DNA of 64,000 nt from Chloroflexota bacterium. GTDB lineage: Bacteria; Chloroflexota; Dehalococcoidia; Lucifugimonadales; UBA3495. The stretch is taken from the NCBI GenBank assembly GCA_028873965.1, contig JAPPMU010000020.1:64097-128096 (forward strand), written 5' to 3'. Every line of letters starts with the position of its first letter. Position 1 is the stretch's first letter. The position numbers and the translations under genes were made by a program. Below are positions 40,642 through 49,819 of the stretch, in pieces. The notes under the pieces are model-generated. The model was given only the letters and a program-made list of their open reading frames with translations, was not told the origin of the DNA and searched no databases.

Positions 40642-40895
40642 GCTGCGGGTTGGCCGGCGTCGGGTTGCTGCGTTTCACCCGCAGTACCGGAGCGATTCCC
40701 TCGGAAAGTCTGTCCGGGACGGTTCCGGAGCTTGGGTGAAGTGAACGTATCCGACTTGAAGGAAAAGTTGGATATCTGCCGGCTGGCGGGTTTGCCGCAC
40801 GCCTTGCAATCGATGGGATCATCGGCGCGGGAAACGGGCCGAATGGACTCGAACTCGTTGCCACACTCGGGGCACCGGTACTCGTAGATTGGCAT
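40638..40895 (-). CDS. FmdB-family zinc ribbon protein
   Basis: MPIYEYRCPECGNEFESIRPVSRADDPIDCKACGKPASRQISNFSFKS; only the last 85 codons of a longer ORF. Confidence 0.9.
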   Translation of the reverse strand: MPIYEYRCPECGNEFESIRPVSRADDPIDCKACGKPASRQISNFSFKSDTFTSPKLRNRPGQTFRGNRSGTAGETQQPDAGQPAA

Positions 40896-40958
40896 AGACA
40901 CCTCCCACTGTGGATTATATCCTAACCCAATTTTGCGCCAGAGGTTGAGGACGGCATC

Positions 40959-42077
40959 ATGAGCGACCAAGCGGCAGACGTAGTCATCATCGGTGGGGGA
41001 GCGGCAGGCTGCGCCGCCGCCTACTACCTGGGGGTCAACGGGGTGAAAGCCACCGTTATCGAACGAGAAGGAGTTGCCAGCCACGCGTCGGGATACAACG
41101 CCGGTGGGCTCAATCCCCTGGAAGGACACGGTTGGCCGGAACCGCTGCAACCCATGGCGCTGCAAAGTTTCGCGTTGCACAAGGAGCTTTGGGACGCGCT
41201 GCCGGCGGAGACCGGAATCGACTACAACGGCCGGATAATGTCGATCCTCAAGGTGGCCCTTGACCCCGAGGACCTGGACGATCTGCGGGCCACGTTGGAA
41301 ACCTTCAACAGCGCGCCGGAGCCGGGATTCTCCGCGGAGTGGCTGGAACGCGAGGATGTTCTCGCCCTGGAACCGCGCATCACCCCCGAGGTCATCGCCG
41401 GGATCCGGGCGGTAGGCAACGGAGCATTGGACGGGCTGGAGTTCACGCAGGCGCTGGCCGCCGGGGCGGAACGACTGGGCGCGACAGTGGTCACGGGCAG
41501 CGCGGTGGGATTCCGGCTGGGAAATGGAAAGGTGGAGTCGGTGGTAACCAACGACGGCGAAATCGCCTGCGGGGCGGTCCTCATCGCGGCCGGGCCGTGG
41601 TGCCGGACCGCAGAGCAATGGCTGGACATCGCGATACCGGTGGATCCGCTGAAGGGGCAGATCATCAGGGTGCGGCCGGACGGCCCGGGGCTGAACCACG
41701 AGCTCATCGGCGGCGGCAGCTCGATGTACGCGAAGACCGACGGACTGATCTGGTGCGGCGCCACCGAAGAGGAAGTGGGATTCGACCTGTCGCTGACCGA
41801 TGAGGCGCGGGACGACATCATGCGTCGGGCGACGCGATTGATGCCGGCGCTGAGCGGCGCGGAGCAGGTGCTGCACACCGCGTGTCTGCGGCCCGTTACG
41901 CCGGACTGGCTGCCCATTGTGGGACAGGCGCCGGGTTGGGACAACGTGTACATCTGCACCGGAGGCCAGAAGAAAGGCATTCTGCTGGGGCCTGCCATGG
42001 GCAAGGGCATCGCGGAGGTCATCGCCTCGGGCAGCACCGACATCAGCTTGAAAGGGTGCGACCCGGCCCGGTTCTGA
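40959..42077 (+). CDS. FAD-dependent oxidoreductase (DAO family)
   Basis: DVVIIGGGAAGCAAAYYLGVNGVKATVIEREGVASHASGYNAGGL; LRPVTPDWLPIVGQAPGWDNVYICTGGQKKGILLGPAMGKGIAE. Confidence 0.93.
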   Translation: MSDQAADVVIIGGGAAGCAAAYYLGVNGVKATVIEREGVASHASGYNAGGLNPLEGHGWPEPLQPMALQSFALHKELWDALPAETGIDYNGRIMSILKVALDPEDLDDLRATLETFNSAPEPGFSAEWLEREDVLALEPRITPEVIAGIRAVGNGALDGLEFTQALAAGAERLGATVVTGSAVGFRLGNGKVESVVTNDGEIACGAVLIAAGPWCRTAEQWLDIAIPVDPLKGQIIRVRPDGPGLNHELIGGGSSMYAKTDGLIWCGATEEEVGFDLSLTDEARDDIMRRATRLMPALSGAEQVLHTACLRPVTPDWLPIVGQAPGWDNVYICTGGQKKGILLGPAMGKGIAEVIASGSTDISLKGCDPARF

Positions 42078-42117
42078 CGGCGGGCCGGCTCTGGAATTAG
42101 CAACCGGTGAACGCGCT

Positions 42118-42597
42118 TTGTCCGACAACGAGGACAACCGCCCGCCAGGAAACCGGCCGAGGAGCGTGTGGGACATACCCGGCGAATGGGCCCGGGCATG
42201 GATTACGATTTTCACTGTCCTCTCTGCCGCCGGGTTCGTTGTCGTCATACTTGACCAGATTTACGGATGGGCAACCACAGGTTTCATCATTGCCGTTATT
42301 ATGGTGATGGCGGTGGTCTTCGCAGTAGCGGCAGTTTCGGCTTTTCTCATTCTCAGAGGGGTGACGGTTCTCATCATGCTTGCACACTGGATTGGTCAGC
42401 AAACTGAAAAACTGCGGGCGCGCCAAAGGTCAGAAGGCCGCGCCGAAGGCATGGAAGAAGGCCGCGCCGAAGGCATTGAGGACGGCCGTGCCGAAAGGGA
42501 TGCCGAATGGCAGGAATGGTACCAGCGGCAGATCGACCGCGGCGCGGCGCTGGATGACCCGCCACCGCAACGAAAGGACCCGGATGACGGGGAGTAA
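42118..42597 (+). CDS. Two-TM membrane protein with GRAEGxEE repeat tail
   Basis: TM segments then (GRAEGMEE)(GRAEGIED)(GRAERDAE). Confidence 0.65.
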   Translation: MSDNEDNRPPGNRPRSVWDIPGEWARAWITIFTVLSAAGFVVVILDQIYGWATTGFIIAVIMVMAVVFAVAAVSAFLILRGVTVLIMLAHWIGQQTEKLRARQRSEGRAEGMEEGRAEGIEDGRAERDAEWQEWYQRQIDRGAALDDPPPQRKDPDDGE

Positions 42598-42620
42598 AGC
42601 CGTGCGCGCTTCTCAAAAGG

Positions 42621-42809
42621 GTGACGGCTCTCATCATGCTTGCGCACTGGATTGGCCAGCAAACTGAAAAACTGCGGGCGCGCCAAAAGTCAGAAGGCCG
42701 CGCCGAAAGGGATGCCGAATGGCAGGAATGGTACCAGCGGCAGATCGACCGCGGCGTGGCCTTGGATGATCCGCCGCCGCAACGGAGAAACCCGGATGAC
42801 GAGGAGTGA
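42621..42809 (+). pseudogene. Truncated duplicate of the preceding gene's 3' part
   Basis: MTALIMLAHWIGQQTEKLRARQKSEGRAERDAEWQEWYQRQIDRG matches 42361-42597 with a 48-nt deletion (two 24-nt repeats). Confidence 0.75.
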
Positions 42810-42812
42810 ACC

Positions 42813-45095
42813 ATGACTACGAACGGCGCTTCAGGCGCGTTGCGAGACATCCACGTAGTGGAGTTCGGGCAGTACGTGCCCGGGCCAATGCTGGGCATGC
42901 TGCTGGCCGACCAGGGCGCGCACGTGATCAAGGTGGAGCGACCGGGCGGCGATCCGGCGCGGTCGGAGCCCGCCTTTGCCACGTGGAACCGGGGCAAGCG
43001 CTCGGTGATGCTGGACCTGAAGACTGACGCCGGTCGCGAGAACGCCCGCCGGCTGGCCGCCAACGCCGACGTGGTAATCGAAAACTTCCGGCCGGGTGTC
43101 GCGGACAGGCTTGGGATCGGATACGAAGAGCTGTCAGCGAACAACCGGCGGCTGATCTACTGTTCCTTGCCCGGGTACGGCGAAGAACACCCGAGCCGCA
43201 ATGAGCCGGGCTGGGATCCGGTCATCAGTGCGGAGACGGGGTTCTACCCCGAGACTTCGGAAAGCGACGGCGAGCCGCTGTTCACGCCGCTGCCCATTGC
43301 CAGCACCTTCTCGGCGCTGCTGGGATCGGTCTCCGTAGCCATGGCGATCAACGCGCGGGACAAGTCGGGCACGGGGCAACGGATCGAAGTGCCGCTGCAC
43401 TCGGCGATGTTCACCGCCATGGGCAGCCGGATCATCAAGTTCAACAACTATGAATACGTGGACCTGTTCGACTTCCCGCGGACGGTGATGTCGCACCCGT
43501 ACCAGTGCGCCGACGGCCGGTGGGTGTACCACCACGGGATGTTCGAGCGGTTCGCGCGGCAGACGCTGACGGCGGCGGGCAAGACCGAATGGATCGAAGA
43601 GGCCACGTCGCTGTTCGGCCGGCCGGTGGACGCGGACACGCTGGCATTCTGGCAGGACCGATTCGCCGAGATGTTCAAAGAGCGCACGGCCTGGCAGTGG
43701 GAGGCGGACATCAACGCGCAGGGCGGGGCGTGCACGGTGTGCAAGACCGTGGACGAGTGGCTGGTGCACGAGCACGCGGTGGACGCGAAGATGGTCGTCG
43801 AGGTGGAGGACGCCGAGCACGGCACGATGAAGCAGCCGGGCGTGCAGGTCAGGCTCCGGGGGACGCCGGGCACCGTCCAGGGTCGGGCTCCCAAATTGGG
43901 AGAGCACACCGACGAGGTGCTGGCTGAGATGGAAAGCGCGCCGGCGCGAGCGGCCGCCGGCAACGGAAACAGCGACGTCATGTCCGCGCTGGAAGGAGTC
44001 AGGGTGCTGGATCTGTGCATCATCCTGGCCGGACCGACCTGCGGGCGGACGCTGGGCGAGTTCGGCGCCGACGTGATCAAGATCGACGACCCGACGCGCA
44101 TCCTAGATCCCATCGGGTACATCGACGTCAACCGGGGCAAGCGCAGCATCATGCTCAACCTCAAGACCGAGGAGGGCCGGGACGTTTTCTGGAAGCTGGT
44201 CGAGTCGGCCGACGTGATCGTGGAGAACAACCGCAAGTCGGCGGTGCAACGGTTGGGCCTGGGTTACGAGGAGGTCAAGAAGGTCAAGCCGGACATCGTG
44301 TACGCGTCGCTGAACGCCTTCGGGTACGACGGGCCGTGGTCGGAGCGGGCCGGCTGGGAACAGCTGGCGCAGGGCACCAGCGGGATGCAGGTACGGCGCG
44401 GCGGCAGGGACGGCAAGCCGATGCTGGCGCCCTACGCGGTGAATGACTACGGCACCGGCCTCATGGGAGCCTACGCCGTGGCACTGGCGCTACACGAGCG
44501 TAACCGGACCGGCAAGGGTCAGTCGGTGGACAGCGGGCTGGCGCTGACCGCCGGTATCCTGCAATCGCCCTATTTCCTGGACTACGAGGGATACCGGCGC
44601 GAGGATATCGAGGGAACGGACGCGCGCGGATACTCAGCGGGTTCACGCTTGTACCAAGCGGCTGACGGATGGCTGTACGTCCATTGTCCCGACGGCGCCG
44701 CCTACGGGTCGTTGTTGTCCGCGTTGAATTTCCGGGACATCCACCACGACAGCGACGCGATCGCCGAGGTAATTCGGGGCAACAGCATCGAGCACTGGAT
44801 GCAGGAGTTGCGTCCGCTGGGGGTTTCGGTTTCGCCGAACCTGACGATGGAGGACTACCGGCACGACCCGGTGGTGCGCGACGCGGGTTTCGTGGTGACG
44901 CGAGACCACACGGTGTGGGGCAGCGTGGACCACTCGGGCACCACGGCGCGGCTGTCGGCGACGCCGCCGCGGCTGGGTCCGCCGGCCCCGTGGTTCGGGA
45001 TGCACACGGACGAGATCCTGGCGGAAGCGGGATACTCGGCGGCGCAGATCGAGGCGCTGAAGGCCTCGGGGGCGGCGGTGACGCGGAGCCCGTAA
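42813..45095 (+). CDS. Tandem two-domain CaiB/BaiF family CoA-transferase
   Basis: two CaiB-like halves: VVEFGQYVPGPMLGMLLADQGAHVIKVERPGGDP and VLDLCIILAGPTCGRTLGEFGADVIKIDDP. Confidence 0.92.
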   Translation: MTTNGASGALRDIHVVEFGQYVPGPMLGMLLADQGAHVIKVERPGGDPARSEPAFATWNRGKRSVMLDLKTDAGRENARRLAANADVVIENFRPGVADRLGIGYEELSANNRRLIYCSLPGYGEEHPSRNEPGWDPVISAETGFYPETSESDGEPLFTPLPIASTFSALLGSVSVAMAINARDKSGTGQRIEVPLHSAMFTAMGSRIIKFNNYEYVDLFDFPRTVMSHPYQCADGRWVYHHGMFERFARQTLTAAGKTEWIEEATSLFGRPVDADTLAFWQDRFAEMFKERTAWQWEADINAQGGACTVCKTVDEWLVHEHAVDAKMVVEVEDAEHGTMKQPGVQVRLRGTPGTVQGRAPKLGEHTDEVLAEMESAPARAAAGNGNSDVMSALEGVRVLDLCIILAGPTCGRTLGEFGADVIKIDDPTRILDPIGYIDVNRGKRSIMLNLKTEEGRDVFWKLVESADVIVENNRKSAVQRLGLGYEEVKKVKPDIVYASLNAFGYDGPWSERAGWEQLAQGTSGMQVRRGGRDGKPMLAPYAVNDYGTGLMGAYAVALALHERNRTGKGQSVDSGLALTAGILQSPYFLDYEGYRREDIEGTDARGYSAGSRLYQAADGWLYVHCPDGAAYGSLLSALNFRDIHHDSDAIAEVIRGNSIEHWMQELRPLGVSVSPNLTMEDYRHDPVVRDAGFVVTRDHTVWGSVDHSGTTARLSATPPRLGPPAPWFGMHTDEILAEAGYSAAQIEALKASGAAVTRSP
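45054..45095 (+). repeat. 42-bp direct repeat, copy 1 (CoA-transferase 3' end)
   Basis: encodes ALKASGAAVTRSP-stop; 39/42 identical to 45735-45776. Confidence 0.95.
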
Positions 45096-45142
45096 TGGCG
45101 TATCGCTGTCTGGCGTAGTACCGTCGAATCGTCAGGTGGCCT

Positions 45143-45412
45143 GTGATCTACGAGTGGGACGAAGCCAAGCGCCGTGACACGATGGAGCAACGGAGCATTG
45201 ACTTCGCTGACTTGAACCACTTTGAGTGGGATACAGCGATCCATCGCCGCAGCGACCGCCAGGGCGAAGTCAGGTGGGCCAGCCTCGGCTACATATCCGG
45301 CAGACTGCATCACGTGGTATGGACGGAGCGCGGCGACAACGTCCGCATCGTCAGCCTGAGGGTAGCCAGCGTTAGGGAAAGGAGAGATTATGAGCACGCC
45401 CGCGGACGCTAA
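45143..45412 (+). CDS. brnT: BrnT family toxin
   Basis: IYEWDEAKRRDTMEQRSIDFADLNHFEWDTAIHRRSDRQGEVRWASLGYISGRLHHVVWTERGDNVRIVSLRVASVRERRDYE. Confidence 0.85.
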   Translation: MIYEWDEAKRRDTMEQRSIDFADLNHFEWDTAIHRRSDRQGEVRWASLGYISGRLHHVVWTERGDNVRIVSLRVASVRERRDYEHARGR

Positions 45413-45776
45413 CCGCGACCGATTACCCTTCACGGAATACGCCCAGGCGGCGTTGGAGAGGGAAGCAGAACAGAGCGGCCATCCTGACGCCGCCAGGCTC
45501 TCCTTTGAGGAACTGGCGGCCAGCACGATGACTTTCGACGAGGTGGCCGCGCAGTATGGCGAGGAGACTGCCGTCAACATCGTTATCGCCAGAGACCCCG
45601 ACGCCCCGGAATGGACCCCGGAAGATTTCGCCCAGGCCCGGCCCACCGGCGAGGTTGTCCCCCACGTCCTGGAACGATGGCGGCGAGCTAAACCCAGCGC
45701 GCCCGACGAAGGGAAAACCCCTGCCGAGGAGGCTGCGTTGAAGGCTTCGGGAGCGGCGGTGACGCGGAGCCCGTAA
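45390..45776 (+). CDS. BrnA-like antitoxin with atypical C-terminus
   Basis: IARDPDAPEWTPEDFAQARPTGEVVPHVLERWRR is BrnA-like; no obvious RHH; ends ALKASGAAVTRSP. Confidence 0.65.
   Translation: MSTPADANRDRLPFTEYAQAALEREAEQSGHPDAARLSFEELAASTMTFDEVAAQYGEETAVNIVIARDPDAPEWTPEDFAQARPTGEVVPHVLERWRRAKPSAPDEGKTPAEEAALKASGAAVTRSP
45735..45776 (+). repeat. 42-bp direct repeat, copy 2
   Basis: three silent differences from 45054-45095. Confidence 0.95.
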
Positions 45777-45787
45777 AAGCGACGACG

Positions 45788-48700
45788 ATGGCCACCGAAA
45801 AAGAGCAGGAGACCTTTGGCCTCGTCATAGACCGTCACCGCAGCGGCGACACGGAGAATGATATCCGGCTGGCCTTCATCCGGTTCATGGAAACGGCGGG
45901 AATCGCCGACCTGCCGGACATGGCGACCGAGGGGCCGCCCGGAGTCGGACACGCCGGCCGGATGGACCTGTACGTACACAACACGTGCATCGAGTTCAAA
46001 ACCGACATCCTGCGCAACGGCGCGCCCAACCCGGAGCACGTCGCGCAGTTGGACGGGTACATCGAAAACCTGCTCAAGGCCGGCAGCGGGGTGCGGAACG
46101 GCGTCCTCACCGACGGCGTCCACTACTTCCTGCGACGGGTGGGCGAGGAGAAACTGCCGCTACAGCGCGGGGAGACGCACCGCACCTTTGACCGCCCGGA
46201 ACAGGCGCCCCGCCTGCGGGAGTACCTGCACGGCATCATCTCCGCGCCGGCCGAAAACGTCAGCCCGACGGCGGAGAACCTCGAAAGGCACTTCGGCAGC
46301 GACTCCGACGCATTTCGCGCCGGCAACCTGCTCTTGCAGGAAGCCTACGCCGCCCACCGCGATGACCCAACCGTGGCGGTGAAACGCCGGCTCTGGCAGG
46401 ACCTGCTGCAGGTGGCATTGGGCAAGGACGCCGCCACGGCCGGCGACGAAAGCGACTGGCTGTTCATCCGGCACACCTACGTCACCAGCCTGATCGCCGT
46501 CATCATGCAGCAGCAACTGCTGGGCGACGTGGCCCGCCACGCCTCCGAAAGGCCGGACGCCCTGCTCAAAGGGCGCATCCTGGCCGAACAGTCCGACCTG
46601 CACGGCGTCATCGACGCCGACCTGTTCACCTGGCCCACGGAGGTGGGTGAAAGCGCGTACCTGCGGGAAATCGCCCGCGTCGTCGAGCAATTCGACTGGA
46701 CGCAGAGCCCGCGCGAAGTGGCGCCCACCCTTTACCAGAACGTGATCACGCCGGAAGAGCGCAAGCGACTGGGCGAATACTACACGCCGCGCTGGCTGGC
46801 CCAGGAAATCACCGAGGCCGTGGTGGACGACCCGCTGCACCAGCGGGCGCTGGACCCATCCTGCGGCAGCGGCACGTTTATCGAAACGGCGGTGGAGCGG
46901 ATTATCAGCCACGCCGGCGAACTGTCGGCGGCGGCCACGCTGCGGAAATTGCAGGAGAACGTGGTCGGAATCGACATTCACCCGGTGGCCGTGCAGCTGG
47001 CCAAGGCCACCTGGGTAATGGCCGCCGCCGACACCATCCGCGCCGCCCGCGCCGAATCCACTGATACGGGCACGGGTGATATGGACACGGGCACGGGCGC
47101 CGTGAGCGCGCCCATCTACCTGGGCGATTCCATGCAGCTGCGCTACGACACCGGCACGCTCACCGCCAGCCAATCCATCGAGCTGGAAACCCGCGAGACC
47201 CTGCCGGGCCACGCGGCGCCGGTCACCTTCAGCATCCCCAGGGAACTGGCCCGCCAGCAGGCCGACGTTGACCGGCTCATCTCCGAAATGGCCGCCGCCA
47301 TTGACTCGTCAAAAATCCGGGAAGGGCGCGACGCGGAGCGCGTTGTCGACGGCTACCCGATGTCCGACGAGTGCCGCCGGAGCATGAAAGCCGTGGCCGC
47401 CACCATGGGGGAACTGCACGCCGCCGGCCGCAACCACGTCTGGGCATATTACATCCGCAACATGATCCGCCCGGCGGTGATCGCCGAGGAGAAGGTTGAC
47501 CGCATCATCGGCAACCCGCCGTGGCTCACCTACGGCCAGAGCGCGGACATCATCCGCGAAGAGCTGCGCGGCATGAGCGAGCAACGCTACCGGATCTGGG
47601 CCGGCGGCAAACTGGCCCCGCACCAGGACATCGCCACGCTGTTCTACACCCGCTGCGCCGAGTTGTACGCCCGAGACGGGGCGGTCATCGGCATGGTGCT
47701 GCCCCACAGCGCCCTGCGTTCCGGCCAGCACCTGAAGTGGCGCGGCGGAGCCTACCGTCGCCGGCGCGACCGCAGCGCGCCGAGCGTCAACGTAAACTTC
47801 CAGGTTCAGGAGCCGTGGGACCTGGACAACGTAACGCCGGACTTCTTCCCCATGCCGGCCAGCGTGGTATTCGCGGAGTACACGGCCGGCGAATCGGGCA
47901 AGCCGCTGGCGCCGGGAACCGTGCGGGTCTGGCGCGGCGACTGGCAGGATGACTACGCCGGCATCACTCGCCAGAGCGAAGCGCTGCACCACGACGACGG
48001 GACATACAAGTCGCCCTACGCCGAACTTTCCAGCCAGGGGCCGACCATCTATGATCGCCGGCTTTTCTTCGTTGAGACTATTCCCCACACCGCGATGCTT
48101 CCGGCCGCTAACACCACCAACATCAAGCCTCGATTAGGCAGTCAAGACAAGGTCACTTACGCAGGAGAATTGAACAAACTCGACGGCGTCGTGGGCAACG
48201 ACCATCTTTTTGACGTGTACGTGGGAGAGTGTATTGCGCCTTACGTGGCACTCGACCCGCTGAAAGCCGCTCTTCCGGTGCATCGCAGCACCATGACCAT
48301 GCCTTTGAACCACGACGAGTGCACAGACAACAAGCACGACGCCTGTCGCTTGGAAGTAGAGGCTTTGCACTCCACGATGCAACGACGCTGGACCAACGCC
48401 GTCGCGATGTTCCGCGATGCTCATGCAGGCCGGAGCATCACTGAACTCCTGGCTAACTTGAACCACCTCAACAAAATGACCGACCAGTTGGAGTCCCTGC
48501 GAGCCGCAGCGAACGACGGTGATGCCATCCGAGTGGCATATACCACGTCAGGTGAGCCAACCGCTGCAATAGTCGCAAGCACAAACGCTATCGTGGAGAG
48601 TACCTCGTACCAAACAATTTGCCGGTCGAAAAACGAAGCCTACTACCTACTGGCCATTATCAACAGCAACGAACTTGCAAAGCAGGCGAAGCCGTTTTGT

Positions 48701-49039
48701 CCTACCAATTGGGCGAAGGAGATACGGCATTTCCACAAGCACGGCTGGAAGTTGCCCATCCCGCGCTACGACGCCGGCGACGCGCTGCACGTCCGGCTCA
48801 GCGAACTGGGCGCAACCGCCGAGCAGGAATGCCAGGCGATAATCGCCGAGAGCGACATCATGTCTCGGCCCGCCGGTGACGCTCAATCCCGTGCCGCCCG
48901 ACGCCTGCTGCGCCACGAATGGCAACCCAACAGCGCAACGGCGCGGGCAATTGAGGAAGCGGTTGGTAGGTTGCTGAGCGAGCCGGGGCAGGCGGCGTTG
49001 GCGGCGCGGCAGATGACTTCAACGAAAATTAGCACGTAG
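45788..49039 (+). CDS. Type IIG-like restriction-modification protein (PD-(D/E)XK-like N-term plus N6-adenine methylase)
   Basis: GRMDLYVHNTCIEFKTD, GEYYTPRWLAQEITEAV, DPSCGSGTFIETAVERI, IIGNPPWLTYG, C-terminal YLLAIINSNELAKQ...KLPIPRYD. Confidence 0.85.
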   Translation: MATEKEQETFGLVIDRHRSGDTENDIRLAFIRFMETAGIADLPDMATEGPPGVGHAGRMDLYVHNTCIEFKTDILRNGAPNPEHVAQLDGYIENLLKAGSGVRNGVLTDGVHYFLRRVGEEKLPLQRGETHRTFDRPEQAPRLREYLHGIISAPAENVSPTAENLERHFGSDSDAFRAGNLLLQEAYAAHRDDPTVAVKRRLWQDLLQVALGKDAATAGDESDWLFIRHTYVTSLIAVIMQQQLLGDVARHASERPDALLKGRILAEQSDLHGVIDADLFTWPTEVGESAYLREIARVVEQFDWTQSPREVAPTLYQNVITPEERKRLGEYYTPRWLAQEITEAVVDDPLHQRALDPSCGSGTFIETAVERIISHAGELSAAATLRKLQENVVGIDIHPVAVQLAKATWVMAAADTIRAARAESTDTGTGDMDTGTGAVSAPIYLGDSMQLRYDTGTLTASQSIELETRETLPGHAAPVTFSIPRELARQQADVDRLISEMAAAIDSSKIREGRDAERVVDGYPMSDECRRSMKAVAATMGELHAAGRNHVWAYYIRNMIRPAVIAEEKVDRIIGNPPWLTYGQSADIIREELRGMSEQRYRIWAGGKLAPHQDIATLFYTRCAELYARDGAVIGMVLPHSALRSGQHLKWRGGAYRRRRDRSAPSVNVNFQVQEPWDLDNVTPDFFPMPASVVFAEYTAGESGKPLAPGTVRVWRGDWQDDYAGITRQSEALHHDDGTYKSPYAELSSQGPTIYDRRLFFVETIPHTAMLPAANTTNIKPRLGSQDKVTYAGELNKLDGVVGNDHLFDVYVGECIAPYVALDPLKAALPVHRSTMTMPLNHDECTDNKHDACRLEVEALHSTMQRRWTNAVAMFRDAHAGRSITELLANLNHLNKMTDQLESLRAAANDGDAIRVAYTTSGEPTAAIVASTNAIVESTSYQTICRSKNEAYYLLAIINSNELAKQAKPFCPTNWAKEIRHFHKHGWKLPIPRYDAGDALHVRLSELGATAEQECQAIIAESDIMSRPAGDAQSRAARRLLRHEWQPNSATARAIEEAVGRLLSEPGQAALAARQMTSTKIST

Positions 49040-49048
49040 GTATATAAC

Positions 49049-49663
49049 ATGAATAGCAGAAATAATCCCCCTGCGTCGCCGCACGAACGACCGTTCTCTA
49101 CCACCGCCGAGAAATACAACGCGGAATACGCAAGCGGTAAAGTAACTGGTTCCAACTTCCCACACCACGAGGTGCGCAGCCTCCCGGGATACGTGGAACG
49201 GAACACACCGGGCCTCACGGGAAGCGATGTTACCAAGGAACTCGCCCGCCACCTTACGGAATACGCAGAAAGGCATGGTTGTCCGTTGCCCTACGAGCAA
49301 CGCGACATTGCGTTTTACCTCTGGCTACAAGCGAGCCGCAGTATGCTCGCGTGGGATGAAATCTTCAATGTAGTACGCGCGACTAGGAAGCGGTATGGTC
49401 TCCAGCCAATCGCTCACTACTTCGGCTACCGCTCAATAATAATGAGAAAGGCAGGAAGAGCAAGGGACAGAAAGCTAATTAAGCTGATCCGGTACATTTC
49501 GCAAGAAGGTGAGTGCAACGGGTGCCGCCTGGAGTTTCCATTCAATGACCTGACGCTGGACCGGATCCGGCCAGGGAAAGCAAACGGCGCGTACAACTTG
49601 GCCAATGTACAACTCATGTGTCAACCCTGCAACAACGACAAAGGAGACAGCTACGTCCAGTAG
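49049..49663 (+). CDS. HNH endonuclease-like protein
   Basis: GECNGCRLEFPFNDLTLDRIRPGKANGAYNLANVQLMCQPCNNDKGDS. Confidence 0.75.
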   Translation: MNSRNNPPASPHERPFSTTAEKYNAEYASGKVTGSNFPHHEVRSLPGYVERNTPGLTGSDVTKELARHLTEYAERHGCPLPYEQRDIAFYLWLQASRSMLAWDEIFNVVRATRKRYGLQPIAHYFGYRSIIMRKAGRARDRKLIKLIRYISQEGECNGCRLEFPFNDLTLDRIRPGKANGAYNLANVQLMCQPCNNDKGDSYVQ

Positions 49664-49819
49664 GCAAAGGGACATGAGCATCCGCACCTTGAAATTCGAC
49701 CTCCGCCATGACCTGGCCGACAGCCGGGCCATCGGCTGCCCCACACCACTATTGGCGGCCCAATCAGCCCATACCGCCGCTTGTCGAGACACGAATGCAC
49801 ACCCTCCGGGAGGAAAACC

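Noticed and set aside
40638-42248. 536-aa minus ORF
   Set aside because: Only the last 85 codons (FmdB zinc ribbon) are credible; the rest is antisense to the FAD oxidoreductase
44855-46123. 422-aa minus ORF containing repeated YGLRVTAAPEAF
   Set aside because: Antisense; the internal repeat is just the 42-bp direct repeat read backwards
46160-47212. 350-aa minus ORF
   Set aside because: Antisense to the RM gene
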